A stretch of 64,000 nt of DNA from Rubrobacter_D sp963840835 (GCA_963840835.1 CAWJAM010000001.1:62001-126000); one strand, 5' to 3'. Counted from the stretch's first letter, positions 32,030-40,786 are shown. Made by a program: numbers and translations. The notes: generated by a model not told the origin, from the sequence alone.

Positions 32030-33289
32030 ATGACTGACATCACACAAGACACGTCCCGAGAGCTGACCATGAAGGACTTCTTTCGGGAAGAAAACGGGGA
32101 GATCATCCCCATAGACGAGAGCGTCCTCATAGATTTCAAGGACGGGGACATCGTCGAGGGCGACGTCGTCCGCATAGACCGCGACGAGGTACTCGTCGAC
32201 ATAGGCTACAAATCCGAGGGGCTTATCCCCTCCAACGAGCTGTCCATCCGCAAGGGTGCCGACCCGCACGACGTCGTCGAGATGGGCCAGCACCTCGAAG
32301 CACTCGTCATGCAGAAGGAGGACGCCGACGGGCGTCTGATCCTCTCGGCCAAGCGTGCCGCTTTCGAGCGGGCCTGGAACCGCATCGAGGAGGCCTACAA
32401 CGACCAGCGCACCGTCGAGGGTCCCGTCATCGAGGTCGTGAAGGGGGGCCTGATCCTCGACATCGGGCTGCGCGGCTTCCTGCCAGCGAGCCTGGTAGAC
32501 ATCAGGCGCGTCAGGAACCTCGACTCCTTCCTCGGCCAGAAGCTCGAGTGCAAGGTAATCGAGCTGAACAGGAGCCGTAACAATGTCGTTCTGTCCAGGC
32601 GCGCCGTCCTAGAGGAGGAGCGCAAGGAAGAGCGCGAGCGCATCCTGACCTCGCTGGAAGAGGGCATGATCGTCAAGGGCACCGTCTCCAACCTCGTGGA
32701 TTTCGGGGCCTTCGTAGACCTAGAAGGTATCGACGGCCTGATCCACATCTCCGAACTCAGTTGGCAGCACGTCGACCACCCGAGCGAGGTCGTCGAGGTG
32801 GGCGAGGAGGTCGAGGTCAAGGTTCTGGAAGTGGACCGTGACCGCGAGCGCATCTCGCTCGGCCTCAAGCAGACCAGGAAGGACCCGTGGCAGGAGATCG
32901 TCGAGCGGGTCACGGTGGGCGAGCAGATCCAGGGCCGCGTCACCAAGCTCGTCTCCTTCGGTGCCTTCGTCGAGGTCGCCGAGGGCGTCGAGGGTCTGAT
33001 CCACATCTCCGAGCTCGCCGACCACCACGTCGAGACCCCGGATGAGATCGTCCGCTCTGGCGACGAGGTCGACGCGCGCATCATCGATGTGGACGCCCGA
33101 CGCCGCAGGCTCTCATTGAGCCTGCGTCCGAAGCGCGAGGACCGCGAGGAGCGCCCCCGCCGTGAGGAGCGTCCGCGCCGCGAGCCCGAGCAGCGCGGCA
33201 CCTCCGAGCGCAGGAGTAGCAGCGAAGGCAGCGGGCTCCGCACCGGCGCCTTCGACGCGCTGGCCGACCTCGATCTCGAGGAAAAATAG
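32030..33289 (+). CDS. rpsA: 30S ribosomal protein S1
   Basis: 419 aa, binds mRNA on the 30S subunit. Four S1 (OB-fold) repeats: about 35-100 (GDIVEGDVVRIDRDEVLVDIG), 118-184, 201-270 (GMIVKGTVSNLVDFGAFVDL) and 287-356 (GEQIQGRVTKLVSFGAFVEV), the last two carrying the GLIHISEL strand. A charged Arg/Glu-rich tail (REERPRREERPRREPEQRG) follows. Four domains are typical of high-GC Gram-positives. ATG 32030 is preferred over an upstream start that lies in the leader. coaE starts 27 bp downstream. Confidence 0.95.
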   Translation: MTDITQDTSRELTMKDFFREENGEIIPIDESVLIDFKDGDIVEGDVVRIDRDEVLVDIGYKSEGLIPSNELSIRKGADPHDVVEMGQHLEALVMQKEDADGRLILSAKRAAFERAWNRIEEAYNDQRTVEGPVIEVVKGGLILDIGLRGFLPASLVDIRRVRNLDSFLGQKLECKVIELNRSRNNVVLSRRAVLEEERKEERERILTSLEEGMIVKGTVSNLVDFGAFVDLEGIDGLIHISELSWQHVDHPSEVVEVGEEVEVKVLEVDRDRERISLGLKQTRKDPWQEIVERVTVGEQIQGRVTKLVSFGAFVEVAEGVEGLIHISELADHHVETPDEIVRSGDEVDARIIDVDARRRRLSLSLRPKREDREERPRREERPRREPEQRGTSERRSSSEGSGLRTGAFDALADLDLEEK

Positions 33290-33315
33290 CAAGAGACTCT
33301 TCAAAGAAGGGGTCC

Positions 33316-33933
33316 ATGGGAGGGCCGGTGACCATCGCCGTCACCGGCCCTTTCGCGTCGGGCAAGAGCGCGCTGGTCCGTTTCCTGGGCGATTTGCCCG
33401 GCGCAGAGACGGCCTCGGCCGATGAGATAGTGCACCACCTGTTGAATAACGATCGCCAGGCCATCGCCAGGATCGTCAATCGCTTCGGGGAGGATGTCAG
33501 GGGAAAGGACGGCATCGACCGCAAGGCCCTCGGCCGGGAGGTCTTCGGCGACGCCGAGGCGCTGCGGGACCTGGAAGAGATCCTGCACCCCCTCGTGCGC
33601 CGTGAGACCGACGGGCGGATCACTGCTTCCGACGCCGAAATATTTGTCGTCGAGATACCATTGCTGTTCGAGACAGGGAGGGGCCAGGACTTCGACTACA
33701 CGGTGGCCGTTACGGTACCGGAGGGACGGAGGCGGGCGTGGGCCGAGGAGAGGGGCGTCGACGCCGCTACCTTGCACGCCATAGAGGCGCGGCAGCTCAC
33801 GGGCGAGGAGAAGGCCGGACGGGCCGACCTCGTGGTACAAAACGACGGAGACCTGGATAAACTGAAGGAGCAGGCGGAAGAGCTCGGGCGTAAGATGCTA
33901 CAGGGGAGAGGTTCCCACGGCGACCCACGATAA
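33316..33933 (+). CDS. coaE: Dephospho-CoA kinase
   Basis: 205 aa, last step of coenzyme A synthesis. The P-loop is GPFASGKSALV near residue 12; SADEIVHHLL carries the CoA-binding Asp; VEIPLLFETG is the family signature in the lid region. Gene order rpsA-coaE is common in actinobacteria. The segment between P-loop and SADEI is a little shorter than usual. The SD is AGAAGGGG. The next gene may start within 60 bp. Confidence 0.93.
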   Translation: MGGPVTIAVTGPFASGKSALVRFLGDLPGAETASADEIVHHLLNNDRQAIARIVNRFGEDVRGKDGIDRKALGREVFGDAEALRDLEEILHPLVRRETDGRITASDAEIFVVEIPLLFETGRGQDFDYTVAVTVPEGRRRAWAEERGVDAATLHAIEARQLTGEEKAGRADLVVQNDGDLDKLKEQAEELGRKMLQGRGSHGDPR

Positions 33934-33988
33934 GAGGCGCAGGTACGGCAGGGCGAGGGCCCGAAGGCGCCGCGGCATTCTCCTGCTT

Positions 33989-34522
33989 ATGGTACTCGTT
34001 GCGATCCTGGCCATCCTGCCCTTCGCACTCAGGTTGCCCGACGCCGTGATGAAGACCGTATATCCCTTGCGATACGAGGCGACCATCCGCGAGGCCAGTG
34101 AGGAGAATGGGCTGGAGCCGGCGTTCGTCGCGGCTGTGATCTACACGGAGAGCCGTTTCAGACCCGACGTCGAGTCCCACAAAGAGGCCTACGGACTTAT
34201 GCAACTACTCCCTGAATCGGCGCGCTACATCCAGCGCAAGAGCGGCATAGAGGGCGACTACCGCGACCCGAAGGTCAACATAAGGCTGGGAACCTGGTTT
34301 CTCGGTTACCTCGACGATCGGTACGAGGGCGATGAGAGGTTCATGCTCGCGGCGTACAACTCTGGAGAAGGAAGCGTGGACGCCTGGACCTCCGACGGGG
34401 GCTTCGACATCGCGAAGGACATCCCTTACAAAGAAACCCGCGAGTACGTGGACCGCGCGCTCGAGGCACAACAGACTTACCAGAAGCTCTACGGTAAGGA
34501 CCTGCGTCAAAGCGAAGACTGA
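33989..34522 (+). CDS. Lytic transglycosylase (SLT domain), membrane anchored
   Basis: Cleaves the glycan strand of peptidoglycan. IYTESRFRPDVES contains the catalytic Glu, AYGLMQLLPESA and LAAYNSGEGSV are the other SLT motifs. An N-terminal TM (VLVAILAILPFALRL) anchors it. ATG 33989 has no SD and would place the TM at residue 2. The frame extends upstream to AGGGGAG (33902-33908) plus ACG GCG ACC CAC GAT AAG, coding a basic stretch (RRRYGRARARRRRG) ideal for a signal anchor, so ACG 33917 may be the true start (201 aa). I keep the conservative start. Confidence 0.9.
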   Translation: MVLVAILAILPFALRLPDAVMKTVYPLRYEATIREASEENGLEPAFVAAVIYTESRFRPDVESHKEAYGLMQLLPESARYIQRKSGIEGDYRDPKVNIRLGTWFLGYLDDRYEGDERFMLAAYNSGEGSVDAWTSDGGFDIAKDIPYKETREYVDRALEAQQTYQKLYGKDLRQSED

Positions 34523-34554
34523 AGTCTCCGTAGCGGGACTTCGGGAGGAGAGAG

Positions 34555-34815
34555 ATGCGAAGAAAACTGGCGGTTCTGTTGGTCGCCGTGCTCGTTCCGA
34601 CGTCCGGCGCTGTCGCTTGCGGTCAGGCGGTCGAGGATCGGGTCAAGCAAGAGGTGGACAAGCAGGTCCAGAAGGGCAAGGATCGGGTCAACAAGGAGCT
34701 GGAGAAGGGCCAGAAGAAGCTGGAGAAAGAGGCCGGCAAGGTCCGGAAGCAGGTCGAAGAGGGCGCCAAGGACGCCAGGAAACAGGCCGAGAAAAAGGCC
34801 GGTAGCGGCCAGTAA
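34555..34815 (+). CDS. Small exported lipoprotein-like helical protein
   Basis: 86 aa. Signal peptide LAVLLVAVLVPTSGAVACG with a lipobox-like AVAC; the mature part is almost entirely Lys/Glu/Gln-rich (VKQEVDKQVQKGKD, KELEKGQKKLEKEAGK), predicted as one long amphipathic helix or coiled coil. ATG has SD GGGAGGAGAG. Co-directional with the transglycosylase 32 bp upstream, so a cell-wall-spacer role is possible, but this is inference; no family recognised. Confidence 0.75.
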   Translation: MRRKLAVLLVAVLVPTSGAVACGQAVEDRVKQEVDKQVQKGKDRVNKELEKGQKKLEKEAGKVRKQVEEGAKDARKQAEKKAGSGQ

Positions 34816-35186
34816 AACGGATTCGGCCGCCCTCCCCGCTGCGCTTCTGCGACTCGAAGATCGTCCCAGGATACTCCACGTTGTCGGACGGCTCGATGTA
34901 CCCCGTGCCCCGGATCTCTCGCATCGGTCACACTTGCGCTCACTGGTCGATTCAGGCAAGGTTCTGATATGCACCCTCGCCGGGGAAGGCGGCCAGAAAA
35001 TGCGACGTGCTCGATGTATTTGCCGGCGCCTGGCCGGCATTCTTCCTTGAAGCCCAGGGGGAAATAGAGTCGGAGGAGAGGGGAAGCGAGACGGTAGCGG
35101 AAGATTGGTTGTGTCGGAGGTGGGAAAGCTGTGCTCCGCGAGGGAAGCAACGGCGTTGGAGCATCACCAGGAAAGGAGCAGACGGC
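34816..35186. other. Gene-free stretch of 371 bp
   Basis: No supported gene. A 78-codon minus-strand frame (34688-34924, start IRGTGYIEPSDNVEYPG) overlaps the upstream gene and looks like a remnant at best. There is a GCCGGCGCCTGGCCGGC palindrome near 35020 and an SD AAAGGAG for the next gene. No hairpin-array unit occurs here, unlike most other gaps. Confidence 0.6.
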
Positions 35187-35786
35187 ATGAGACGACTCAT
35201 CTCTCTGTTGGCGGCGACGGCCTTGGCGCTGGTTTTGGCCAGCGGAGTCGCCCTGGCGGTCACCAGGATAGGCACCGATGGCCCCGACACTTTGCGGGGG
35301 ACCAACGGGGCCGACCAACTGGTGGGCAAGGCCGGCAACGACACACTCTTGGCTCTGGCCGGCAACGACACCCTGCTAGGCGGAGACGGTAAGGATATAG
35401 TCAACGGCGGCAACCTGCAAGAACCCTTCGGGGGCGCCAAGAACCTGGTGGGCGGGGGAGGCAATGATGCCGTTCAAGGCGGCCTTGGCTCCGACAACTT
35501 GGGCGCCCAGGAAGGTAACGACTTCCTTGTTGGCGGCGAATTCGGCCCGCCCGCCGCGAAAGACACCCTTTCCGCAGGAGACGGCACCGATGTGATAGAC
35601 GTCTTCAACAAGCCTGCGGGCAAGGATGTGGTAAGTTGCGGCGGCGGCATCGACCGGGTGTTCGCCGACAGAGCAGACGCGGTAGCGCCTGACTGCGAGA
35701 AGGTGTTCGTCGGTGAGCGTAACTTCGAGGCATACTTCGAGTCCATACCGAAGGACTTTTTCGATGATCTGAATCCCCAATTCTAA
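35187..35786 (+). CDS. Secreted RTX-type calcium-binding repeat protein
   Basis: 199 aa. ATG 35187 has SD AAAGGAG. Signal peptide RRLISLLAATALALVLASGVALA, then GPDTLRGTNGADQLVGKAGN, DTLLALAGNDTLLGGDGKD and later GGGGNDAVQGGLGSDNLGAQ: nonapeptide GGxGxD repeats that form a Ca2+-binding beta-roll. The last 60 residues (VSCGGGIDRVFADRADAVAPD, CEKVF) form a Cys-containing cap often seen in actinobacterial single-domain RTX proteins. Secretion by Sec is implied by the signal. The biological role is not known. Confidence 0.88.
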   Translation: MRRLISLLAATALALVLASGVALAVTRIGTDGPDTLRGTNGADQLVGKAGNDTLLALAGNDTLLGGDGKDIVNGGNLQEPFGGAKNLVGGGGNDAVQGGLGSDNLGAQEGNDFLVGGEFGPPAAKDTLSAGDGTDVIDVFNKPAGKDVVSCGGGIDRVFADRADAVAPDCEKVFVGERNFEAYFESIPKDFFDDLNPQF

Positions 35787-35820
35787 GGTGGATCAACCGA
35801 GAAAAAGCCCGCGTTCGCGG

Positions 35821-35826
35821 TACAAT
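35821..35826 (+). promoter_or_regulatory. uvrB -10 element
   Basis: TACAAT in the context GTTCGCGGTACAATC, similar to the CGCGGTATAATCC of uvrC. It lies 61 bp before ATG 35888, giving a leader of about 55 nt. No -35 consensus and no clear LexA-type operator seen. Confidence 0.5.
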
Positions 35827-35887
35827 CAGGTCGTATGTTTCAGAGGCGCGACGCTTCACGATCCACGAGAGATCCCGAGGTTTTTGC

Positions 35888-37891
35888 ATGGAGAATTCGA
35901 CGCGTAGCGGGTTCCGGGTAAACAGCGAATACCAGCCGACCGGCGACCAGCCGCGGGCCATAGAGCAGCTCGCCTCGGGGCTCGACGCTGGCTTGAAGGC
36001 CCAGACCCTGCTCGGTGTCACGGGGTCGGGGAAGACGCACACGATGGCGCGGGTGATCGAGCAGGCCGGCAGGCCCGCGCTCGTCATCGCGCACAACAAG
36101 ACGCTCGCCGCGCAGCTAGCCAGCGAGTTCGCCGAGTTCTTCCCCAATAACGCCGTCGAGTACTTCGTCAGCTACTACGACTACTACCAGCCAGAGGCGT
36201 ACGTCCCGCGCACCGACACCTTCATCGAGAAGGACGCCCAGATCAACGAGGACATAGACAGGCTGCGCCACTCCGCGACGAGCTCTCTGTTCACGCGACG
36301 GGACGTCATCGTCGTCGCGAGCGTCTCGGCGATCTACGGCCTGGGTAGCCCGGAGGAGTACCGCTCGAAGATGGTCCTTCTGGAGCAGGGGGGCTTCTAC
36401 GACCTTGACGACGTGCTCAGGGACCTCGTCAAGATTCAGTACACCAGGAACGACTTCCAGCTAAACCGCGGCAACTTCAGGGTACGGGGCGATGTTCTGG
36501 AGGTCCATCCCGCTTACCAGGATACGATCTACCGCATCTCCTTCTTCGGGGACGAGGTGGAGAACATGACGGAGGCCGACCCCCTGACGGGGGAGATCCT
36601 GCGCGAGCACGACACCGTGACCGTCTACCCCGCGACCCACTTCGTGACCGGCGAGGACCGCCTCGCGGTCGCCGTAAAGAACATCGAGGCTGAAGCTGAG
36701 GAGCGGGTCGCGGAGTTGGAGGGCGAGGGCAAGGTCCTCGAGGCGTACAGGCTCAAGCAGCGCACCCAGTACGACCTGGAGATGATGCGCGAGCTCGGCT
36801 ACACCTCGGGCATCGAGAACTACTCGCGACACCTCGACGGCCGTCCGCCTGGCTCGACGCCGTACACGCTTCTCGACTACTTCCCAGACGACTACATCAC
36901 GTTCGTCGACGAGTCGCACATAACCTTGCCCCAGGTCAGGGGGATGTACAACGGCGACAGGAGCAGGAAGACGACGCTAGTCGAGTTCGGCTTCAGGCTG
37001 CCGAGTGCTTTGGATAACAGGCCGCTCATGTGGGACGAGTTCTTGCTGAAGACGGATCAGATGTTCTTCGTCTCGGCGACGCCTGGGCCGTACGAGCTCG
37101 AGAACTCGGGGCAGATAGTGGAGCAGATCATCCGCCCGACCGGCCTCGTCGACCCCGAGGTCGAGGTGCGTCCCACGAAGAACCAGATCGACGACCTACT
37201 CAACGAGGTCGCCAAGCGCGTCGAACACGGCGAGCGCGTCCTCATAACTACGCTGACGATTAAGATGTCCGAGGATCTGACGGACTATCTCCTGGAGCAC
37301 AACGTCAAGGCGCGATACATGCACTCCAACATAGAGACTCTGGACCGCATCCAGATCATCCGCGGTCTGCGTACTGGCGAGTTCGACGTGCTGGTCGGCA
37401 TCAATTTGCTTCGAGAAGGCCTCGACCTACCCGAGGTAACGCTCGTAGCCATCCTGGACGCGGACAAGGAGGGTTTCTTGCGCGGGGAGCGTGCGCTCAT
37501 CCAGACCATCGGAAGGGCCGCGCGTAACGTCAAGGGACGGGTCATCATGTACGCCGACAGGGAGACCGACTCTATGCGGGTCGCCATCGGTGAGACGGAG
37601 CGCAGGCGCGAGATACAACGCGCATACAACGAGCAGCACGGCATCGAGCCGCGCACCATCACCAAGGGCGTCTCCGACATCCTCATCGCCGCAGAAGCGA
37701 AAGGCCTCTACAAAGCTGGCAAGAAGAGCAACCGCGAGGCCCCCCGCGACCCCGACGAGCTACGCACCCTCATCGCCGACCTCGAAGCCGAGATGATGGA
37801 GGCCGCTGAGGACCTCAAGTTCGAGTACGCCGCCAGGCTCAGGGACGAGATCAAAGACCTCGAGAGGCAGCTTCAAGAAGTAGCTACTTAG
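35888..37891 (+). CDS. uvrB: UvrABC system protein B (excinuclease helicase subunit)
   Basis: 667 aa nucleotide-excision-repair helicase-like ATPase. Walker A GVTGSGKTHT at 43-52; the DNA-locking beta-hairpin YYDYYQPEAYVP at about 96-107; FVDESHITLPQ (motif II); later EGLDLPEVTLVAILDADKEGF and QTIGRAARNVKGRVIMYAD (motifs V-VI); C-terminal UVR domain ADLEAEMMEAAEDLKFEYAA that contacts UvrC. ATG 35888 with GAGG upstream. uvrA lies 7 kb away, separated by accessory genes, rather than adjacent as in many bacteria. Confidence 0.98.
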   Translation: MENSTRSGFRVNSEYQPTGDQPRAIEQLASGLDAGLKAQTLLGVTGSGKTHTMARVIEQAGRPALVIAHNKTLAAQLASEFAEFFPNNAVEYFVSYYDYYQPEAYVPRTDTFIEKDAQINEDIDRLRHSATSSLFTRRDVIVVASVSAIYGLGSPEEYRSKMVLLEQGGFYDLDDVLRDLVKIQYTRNDFQLNRGNFRVRGDVLEVHPAYQDTIYRISFFGDEVENMTEADPLTGEILREHDTVTVYPATHFVTGEDRLAVAVKNIEAEAEERVAELEGEGKVLEAYRLKQRTQYDLEMMRELGYTSGIENYSRHLDGRPPGSTPYTLLDYFPDDYITFVDESHITLPQVRGMYNGDRSRKTTLVEFGFRLPSALDNRPLMWDEFLLKTDQMFFVSATPGPYELENSGQIVEQIIRPTGLVDPEVEVRPTKNQIDDLLNEVAKRVEHGERVLITTLTIKMSEDLTDYLLEHNVKARYMHSNIETLDRIQIIRGLRTGEFDVLVGINLLREGLDLPEVTLVAILDADKEGFLRGERALIQTIGRAARNVKGRVIMYADRETDSMRVAIGETERRREIQRAYNEQHGIEPRTITKGVSDILIAAEAKGLYKAGKKSNREAPRDPDELRTLIADLEAEMMEAAEDLKFEYAARLRDEIKDLERQLQEVAT

Positions 37892-37897
37892 GTCGTC

Positions 37898-38719
37898 TTA
37901 CCTCACCCGCGATGGTTGCGTTTTCGTCAGGCCGCCGTTTGCCCTGACGCGGGGGTTGCGGAGCAGGTACAAACCGTAGGCGACGAAGCCGACGGTGCTC
38001 AGGAGTATGACGAGGCGGAAGGCGAGGGTGCCGAGCGTGGCTATGCCCATGGCGAAGGCGAACGCACTGTGTACGAGGATGACTGGCCAGATGGAGGTGG
38101 TGCGCCAGCGGAGGGCACCGTAGGTGAAGCCGCCGCAAACGGTCAGGGCCGTGAGGCGAACGGCCTCGGGCCAGGGGCCGTCCGTCGCCGTCCTGCCGAG
38201 GACGAGCAGGCCCGCGAGCAGGGAGGTCAGGATCACGGTCCGCACGGGACCCATCCGCACCAACGCCCGCCAGAGGAGGCCGCGGAAGATTATCTCTTCT
38301 CCGAAGGTGGCGACGAGCACGGTGAGGAACGTCGAAGCCAGAGACCCTGGTCCCGCGATGTAGACGCCGCCGGTGAGGGTCAGCGCACAGACGAGCACAG
38401 GGAAGGCGAGGAGCCTCATGTTTCGCCACCGCGAGGGTCGGGTGAATCCTGCATCATGCCACCAGCCGGTCCATACGAGCAGGGCGAGTCCGAGAAGGAT
38501 CGTCAGCGCCCAGAACAGCGTATCCGGACTCTTCATGTCGGAGAGGATCAAGCCCAGACCCACGGGCGGCTCGAATGCCTCCTGCGGCAGCCTGGCGATG
38601 TTGCCTACAGGACCGCTCGGGAAGACGGCCCTGCTCGCTAACGTGACCCCGAACAGCAAAAACGTGATCAGGACGGAGAAGAGGAGAGGGTGACGATCGG
38701 GGAAACGTCTCACCCGCAC
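37898..38719 (-). CDS. CPBP family intramembrane metalloprotease
   Basis: 273 aa with about seven or eight TM helices. EEIIFRGLLWRAL carries the EExxxR zinc-ligand motif and TSIWPVILVHSAFAFAMG the third-motif His, as in CAAX-type/abortive-infection-like membrane proteases. GTG 38719 begins 8 bp after the TetR stop (38727), so they form one transcription unit. Substrates are unknown; bacterial CPBP proteins are often linked to peptide maturation or immunity. The TetR gene upstream probably controls it. Confidence 0.88.
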   Translation of the reverse strand: MRVRRFPDRHPLLFSVLITFLLFGVTLASRAVFPSGPVGNIARLPQEAFEPPVGLGLILSDMKSPDTLFWALTILLGLALLVWTGWWHDAGFTRPSRWRNMRLLAFPVLVCALTLTGGVYIAGPGSLASTFLTVLVATFGEEIIFRGLLWRALVRMGPVRTVILTSLLAGLLVLGRTATDGPWPEAVRLTALTVCGGFTYGALRWRTTSIWPVILVHSAFAFAMGIATLGTLAFRLVILLSTVGFVAYGLYLLRNPRVRANGGLTKTQPSRVR

Positions 38720-38726
38720 ACCACTG

Positions 38727-39353
38727 TCAGAGCCTCTCCTTGAGGCCGGCGAGGATGAGGTCGAGGCCGAACTCGAACTCCGCGTCGTGGTCCACTCTCT
38801 CCAGACGAGTGTCCAGCTCGTGGATGTGGGGGAACTCATCCGGAGGGAGCGTAAGGGCGCCGAGGCGGGGGCCCGCGGGCTCCATGGCGAAGCCCCGGAT
38901 CTCGGCCATTGCGTAGCCCGATGCGTAGCTGGAGAGCGCGCGGAAGGCGTACAGCGCCGTCTCGGGGTCGAAGCCAGCCCCCCTGAGCGTCTTGAGAAAC
39001 TCCTCGACGAGCCAGACCCCGTCCATCGTGTCCGGCGGGCGGACGATGAGCAGCGGGAAGACGTTCGGGTGCTCGCGGGCGAGCCGCCGGAACGCCCGGT
39101 ACGCCTCCCTGACCCGCCTCTCCCAACCTTCCTTTTCGGGCGGTATCTTCAACCCACCAAGCAAGACCTCGACCATCCCGTCGAGCAAAGCATCCTTGTT
39201 CGGGACGTGGTTGTAGAGCGACATCGCCTCGACCCCGAGCTCACCCCCAAGCTTGCGCATCGAGAGAGCCTCCAACCCCTCCCGATCCACGAAGCGTACC
39301 GCCGCCTCCAGTATCCGCCGCCGGCTCAACGGCCGCCGCCCCGTAACCGCCAT
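38727..39353 (-). CDS. TetR family transcriptional regulator
   Basis: 208 aa. N-terminal HTH: RRRILEAAVRFVDREGLEALSMRKLGGELGVEAMSLYNHVPNKDALLDGM, with the recognition helix around residues 40-55; the C-terminal ligand domain (VFPLLIVRPPDTMDGVWLVE, LYAFRALSSYASGYAMAE) resembles the TetR_C1 group. It is divergent from the membrane-protein gene at 39455, and a 19-nt dyad lies between them, so autoregulation and control of both sides is likely. Confidence 0.93.
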   Translation of the reverse strand: MAVTGRRPLSRRRILEAAVRFVDREGLEALSMRKLGGELGVEAMSLYNHVPNKDALLDGMVEVLLGGLKIPPEKEGWERRVREAYRAFRRLAREHPNVFPLLIVRPPDTMDGVWLVEEFLKTLRGAGFDPETALYAFRALSSYASGYAMAEIRGFAMEPAGPRLGALTLPPDEFPHIHELDTRLERVDHDAEFEFGLDLILAGLKERL

Positions 39354-39378
39354 CCAAGACCTCCATCTGCCGTAACCC

Positions 39379-39428
39379 TTGACAGCTTACAGTATAAGCA
39401 CTAGACTTACATCGTAAGTCTACATCGT
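39379..39428 (+). promoter_or_regulatory. Promoter overlapped by a TetR-type operator
   Basis: TTGACA (39379-39384), 17-nt spacer, TAGACT (39402-39407) for the + strand gene. The perfect dyad AGACTTACATCGTAAGTCT (39403-39421; 7-bp arms, 5-nt centre) covers the -10, and the word TACATCGT repeats at 39421-39428. A repressor bound here would block the promoter. The divergent TetR gene starts 26-50 bp away. Confidence 0.75.
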
Positions 39429-39454
39429 GAGTACGCAGGAGACGAGGTGGAGAG

Positions 39455-40489
39455 ATGAGGGTAAGGCGGAAGGACGTTTTCCGGGCGGTTACGGAGGGGG
39501 TAATTTCGGAGGGTCAGGCGGAGGATCTCTGGCGGGTTTTGGAGAGGCGTGAGGCGGATCGCCCGCGGTTCGACCTTCCGCACGTCGCCTACTATTTGGG
39601 GGCTTTGGTCGTCATCTCCGCCATGACCTGGTTCATGACCCTCGGTTGGGAGGAGTTCGGAGGTGGGGGTATACTCGCGATCTCGCTCTCCTACGCGCTG
39701 GTCTTCGTGGTCGCCGGCGGTCTGATGTGGCGGGCCGGGGGCCTGAAGGTTCCGGGTGGGCTCCTCATCACGGCGGCCGTATGCATGACGCCATTGGCCG
39801 TTTACGGTTTCGAGACGATGACGGGGCTGTGGTTGCAGGAAGTTCCTGGCGATTACGGGGACTTCTACGACTACATAAAGGCCGGATGGTTCCCGATGGA
39901 GGTCGCTACGGTGGGTGCTGGCCTCGTCGCCCTGCGGTTCTTCCGGTTCCCTTTCCTCACTGCACCCGTTGCCTTCGCGCTGTGGTTCATGTCTATGGAC
40001 CTCACGCCGCTCATCTACGGCAGTTCTTACTACCAGGCGCAGGGCTACCAGGTGGTATCCCTCGTCTTCGGGCTCGTCGTCTTGGTCGGATCCTACCTCG
40101 TGGATCGGCGCACGGAGGAGGACTACGCGTTCTGGGGCTACCTCTTCGGGATGTTCGCTTTCTGGGGCGGGCTCACCCTGTTCGAGGGCGGAAGCGAGCT
40201 GGATTGGTTCCTCTACGGTCTCATCAACGCGGGCCTAATACTGCTCTCCGTGCTGTTGCAGCGGCGGGTTTTCGTGGTGTTCGGTGCCGCGGGGGTGTTC
40301 GTGTACGTGGGGCATCTGGCGTGGGAAATCTTCGAGGATTCGCTCCTGTTTCCGTTTGTCCTCTCTGCGGCCGGGCTAGCGATCATCGCACTCGGCATCC
40401 TCTACGCAAAGAACCGCGACAAGATCGAGGTCGCCGTGGTGCGCAAGATCCCGACCATCATCCGGCGCTCGCTCCCGATGGAACGCTAA
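39455..40489 (+). CDS. Multi-pass membrane protein (DUF2157-like)
   Basis: 344 aa with about nine TM helices (e.g. VAYYLGALVVISAMTWFM, YALVFVVAGGLMW, GLINAGLILLSVLLQRRVFVV, FPFVLSAAGLAIIALGILYA). The soluble N-terminus (VFRAVTEGVISEGQAEDLWRVLERRE) resembles the helical lead of DUF2157-type proteins. ATG has SD GGTGGAGAG. Divergent from tetR and behind the operator-covered promoter, so probably repressed by that TetR. Function unknown. Confidence 0.78.
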   Translation: MRVRRKDVFRAVTEGVISEGQAEDLWRVLERREADRPRFDLPHVAYYLGALVVISAMTWFMTLGWEEFGGGGILAISLSYALVFVVAGGLMWRAGGLKVPGGLLITAAVCMTPLAVYGFETMTGLWLQEVPGDYGDFYDYIKAGWFPMEVATVGAGLVALRFFRFPFLTAPVAFALWFMSMDLTPLIYGSSYYQAQGYQVVSLVFGLVVLVGSYLVDRRTEEDYAFWGYLFGMFAFWGGLTLFEGGSELDWFLYGLINAGLILLSVLLQRRVFVVFGAAGVFVYVGHLAWEIFEDSLLFPFVLSAAGLAIIALGILYAKNRDKIEVAVVRKIPTIIRRSLPMER

Positions 40490-40786
40490 AGAGCACGCTC
40501 GGCCTCGGCCTCCGCTTGTCAGCGGCGCCTCCGCCTTGTCAGCATCGGGCAGCGCTCGCTCGGCTGCTTCGCCTCCGCTTTCAGCTTTTCTGTTCGGGCC
40601 ACGCTCGGCGGCGTGCAACGGACCGCCGCCCACGGCGGTAGGGGTCTACGCTCGTAGCGAGGCTCTGAGACGACTTCCTGACAAGGCGCCCAAGGCGAAG
40701 CCGAAGGCGCCGTGCTGACAAGCGAGGGCGCTAGCCCGATGCGTGCTGACAAGCGGAAGCCGAAGGCTGGAGCGTGCTGAAATGCT
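40490..40786. repeat. Composite element copy 1: inverted hairpin arrays around a core (core on -)
   Basis: Left flank carries array units in minus orientation (CGGCCTCCGCTTGTCAGC, GGCGCCTCCGCCTTGTCAGC). The core of about 105 nt is at 40578-40683 in reverse orientation (GCTTTCAGC ... GACGACTTCCTGAC). The right flank carries plus-orientation units (GACAAGCGAGGGCGCTAGCC; GACAAGCGGAAGCCGAAGGC). Homologous to 42735-43080 and 57084-57435. It fills the gap between two convergent genes. Confidence 0.85.

Noticed and set aside
34688..34924. 78-codon minus-strand frame overlapping the small lipoprotein gene
   Set aside because: No start signal, and half of it is antisense to a supported gene. Only the short stretch IRGTGYIEPSDN looks protein-like.
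35800..35890. LexA/SOS operators upstream of uvrB, uvrA, uvrC and polA
   Set aside because: I looked for CGAAC-N4-GTTCG-type dyads and found none convincing; the shared feature is the -10 context.
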